This document shows positions 63,708-64,000 of a stretch of DNA of 64,000 nt, one piece after another. Within the stretch, counting starts at the first letter, position 1, and every line of letters starts with the position of its first letter. The position numbers were made by a program, and so were the translations under genes. Below the pieces are notes generated by a model that saw only the letters and a program-made list of their open reading frames with translations, searched no databases and had not been told where the DNA came from. This DNA comes from Aeromonas finlandensis (GTDB taxonomy: Bacteria; Pseudomonadota; Gammaproteobacteria; Enterobacterales; Aeromonadaceae). The DNA is taken from the NCBI RefSeq assembly GCF_000764645.1, contig NZ_JRGK01000263.1, positions 1 through 64,000 of the forward strand, given 5' to 3'.

Positions 63708-64000
63708 TCAGAAAATATCGTCAGTGGATACGGGACCTTCCACATCGGGGTTGTCACCGCCGTATACCTGATTGCCATCCGAGCTGGGGGTGGCATAGCG
63801 GGTCGGTTCAGTCCCTTCCTTGAAGTATTCGTCAGTACCGCCACCGGCAGACAACAGGCCGGTTTCGCTGTCTATTTTGACCGTCATGATCCCCTCGGGA
63901 ACCGGCATCTTGTGCTCCGGTAGCTTCTTCAAGGCAACCTTCATGAAGTCGATCCAGATGGGTTGCGCAGCGCCACCACCAAATTCGGCTCGGCCCAAAC
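63708..64000 (-). CDS. mrcA: Penicillin-binding protein 1A, C-terminal fragment
   Basis: The 3' end of a bifunctional class A penicillin-binding protein, open to the right edge of the window. About 97 residues are visible, including FGGGAAQPIWIDFMK and the VPEGIMTVKIDSETGLL region typical of the end of the PBP1A transpeptidase domain, then an acidic tail. It sits convergent to oxyR. Confidence 0.9.
   Translation of the reverse strand, partial: LGRAEFGGGAAQPIWIDFMKVALKKLPEHKMPVPEGIMTVKIDSETGLLSAGGGTDEYFKEGTEPTRYATPSSDGNQVYGGDNPDVEGPVSTDDIF

Noticed and set aside
1-64000. Search for insertion sequences, prophage, CRISPR and tRNA genes
   Set aside because: I saw no transposase, integrase, phage structural gene, regular spacer array or tRNA-like fold in the window. 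A tRNA scan could still find something missed by eye.

Overview
The window looks like a chromosomal segment of a GC-rich gammaproteobacterium, most probably Aeromonas. The evidence is the lnt-corC-ybeY-ybeZ-miaB block divergent from ubiF, as in enterics; an intact frdABCD operon behind an FNR-type site; a canonical OxyR next to the PBP1A gene; and an elongation factor P of the arginine type next to its rhamnosyltransferase gene earP. The genus is inferred from gene content, not from a marker gene. I see no insertion sequence, prophage, CRISPR array, rRNA or tRNA. Nearly all of the window is ordinary, densely coded chromosome.

Layout. 1-2.7 kb: the 3' part of recJ, an unrecognised membrane ORF and an orphan nqrE-like gene. 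2.7-8.4 kb: the leftward miaB-ybeZ-ybeY-corC-lnt group. 8.6-12.9 kb: rightward ubiF, a hypothetical gene, an isochorismatase-fold protein, a cold-shock/Excalibur membrane protein and a PAS-GGDEF cyclase. 13-15.6 kb: a LysR regulator divergent from a small ORF plus a HAD phosphatase, then a nitroreductase. 15.8-22.7 kb: a periplasmic-sensing GGDEF protein, then a leftward purine-salvage operon (adenine deaminase, nucleoside hydrolase, DcuC-like carrier) divergent from a LysR gene, with a PurR-like operator between them. 23-29.5 kb: a glycine-zipper protein, a 2-hydroxyacid dehydrogenase, a DUF3530-like protein, efp-earP, guaC with a duplicated 3' end downstream of it, and a retropepsin-like protein. 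29.5-36.1 kb: a QseBC-like two-component system lying downstream of a tightly packed five-gene operon.

That five-gene operon is the best candidate for an undescribed system. It encodes a thermostable-hemolysin-family protein, an acyl-adenylate ligase, a haem-oxygenase-like di-iron oxidase with a complete HxxxDxxH motif, a short-chain dehydrogenase and an exported TPR-like protein. The gene set fits a small aliphatic-metabolite pathway, with fatty acid activation, oxidation and reduction.

36.2-41.3 kb: a zinc-finger methyltransferase; a TetR regulator divergent from an ABC membrane domain that lacks an ATPase and a predicted lipoprotein FAD oxidoreductase, with two tandem palindromic operators in the gap; and a YcaQ-type DNA glycosylase. 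41.3-48.1 kb: an orphan solute-binding protein, a yjiH-yjiG-M20 peptidase operon and frdABCD. The last two operons each carry a TTGAT-N4-GTCAA box about 70 bases before the first start codon. 48.1-48.6 kb: a gene-free stretch with a Fur-like palindrome. 48.6-64 kb: a chemoreceptor, a glycerophosphodiesterase, the mechanosensitive channel MscM, a MATE exporter, an M23 peptidase, a BPSS1780-like membrane protein, a LysR regulator divergent from a degenerate metallo-beta-lactamase-fold protein, a DsbA-like protein, a second chemoreceptor, oxyR and the 3' end of mrcA.
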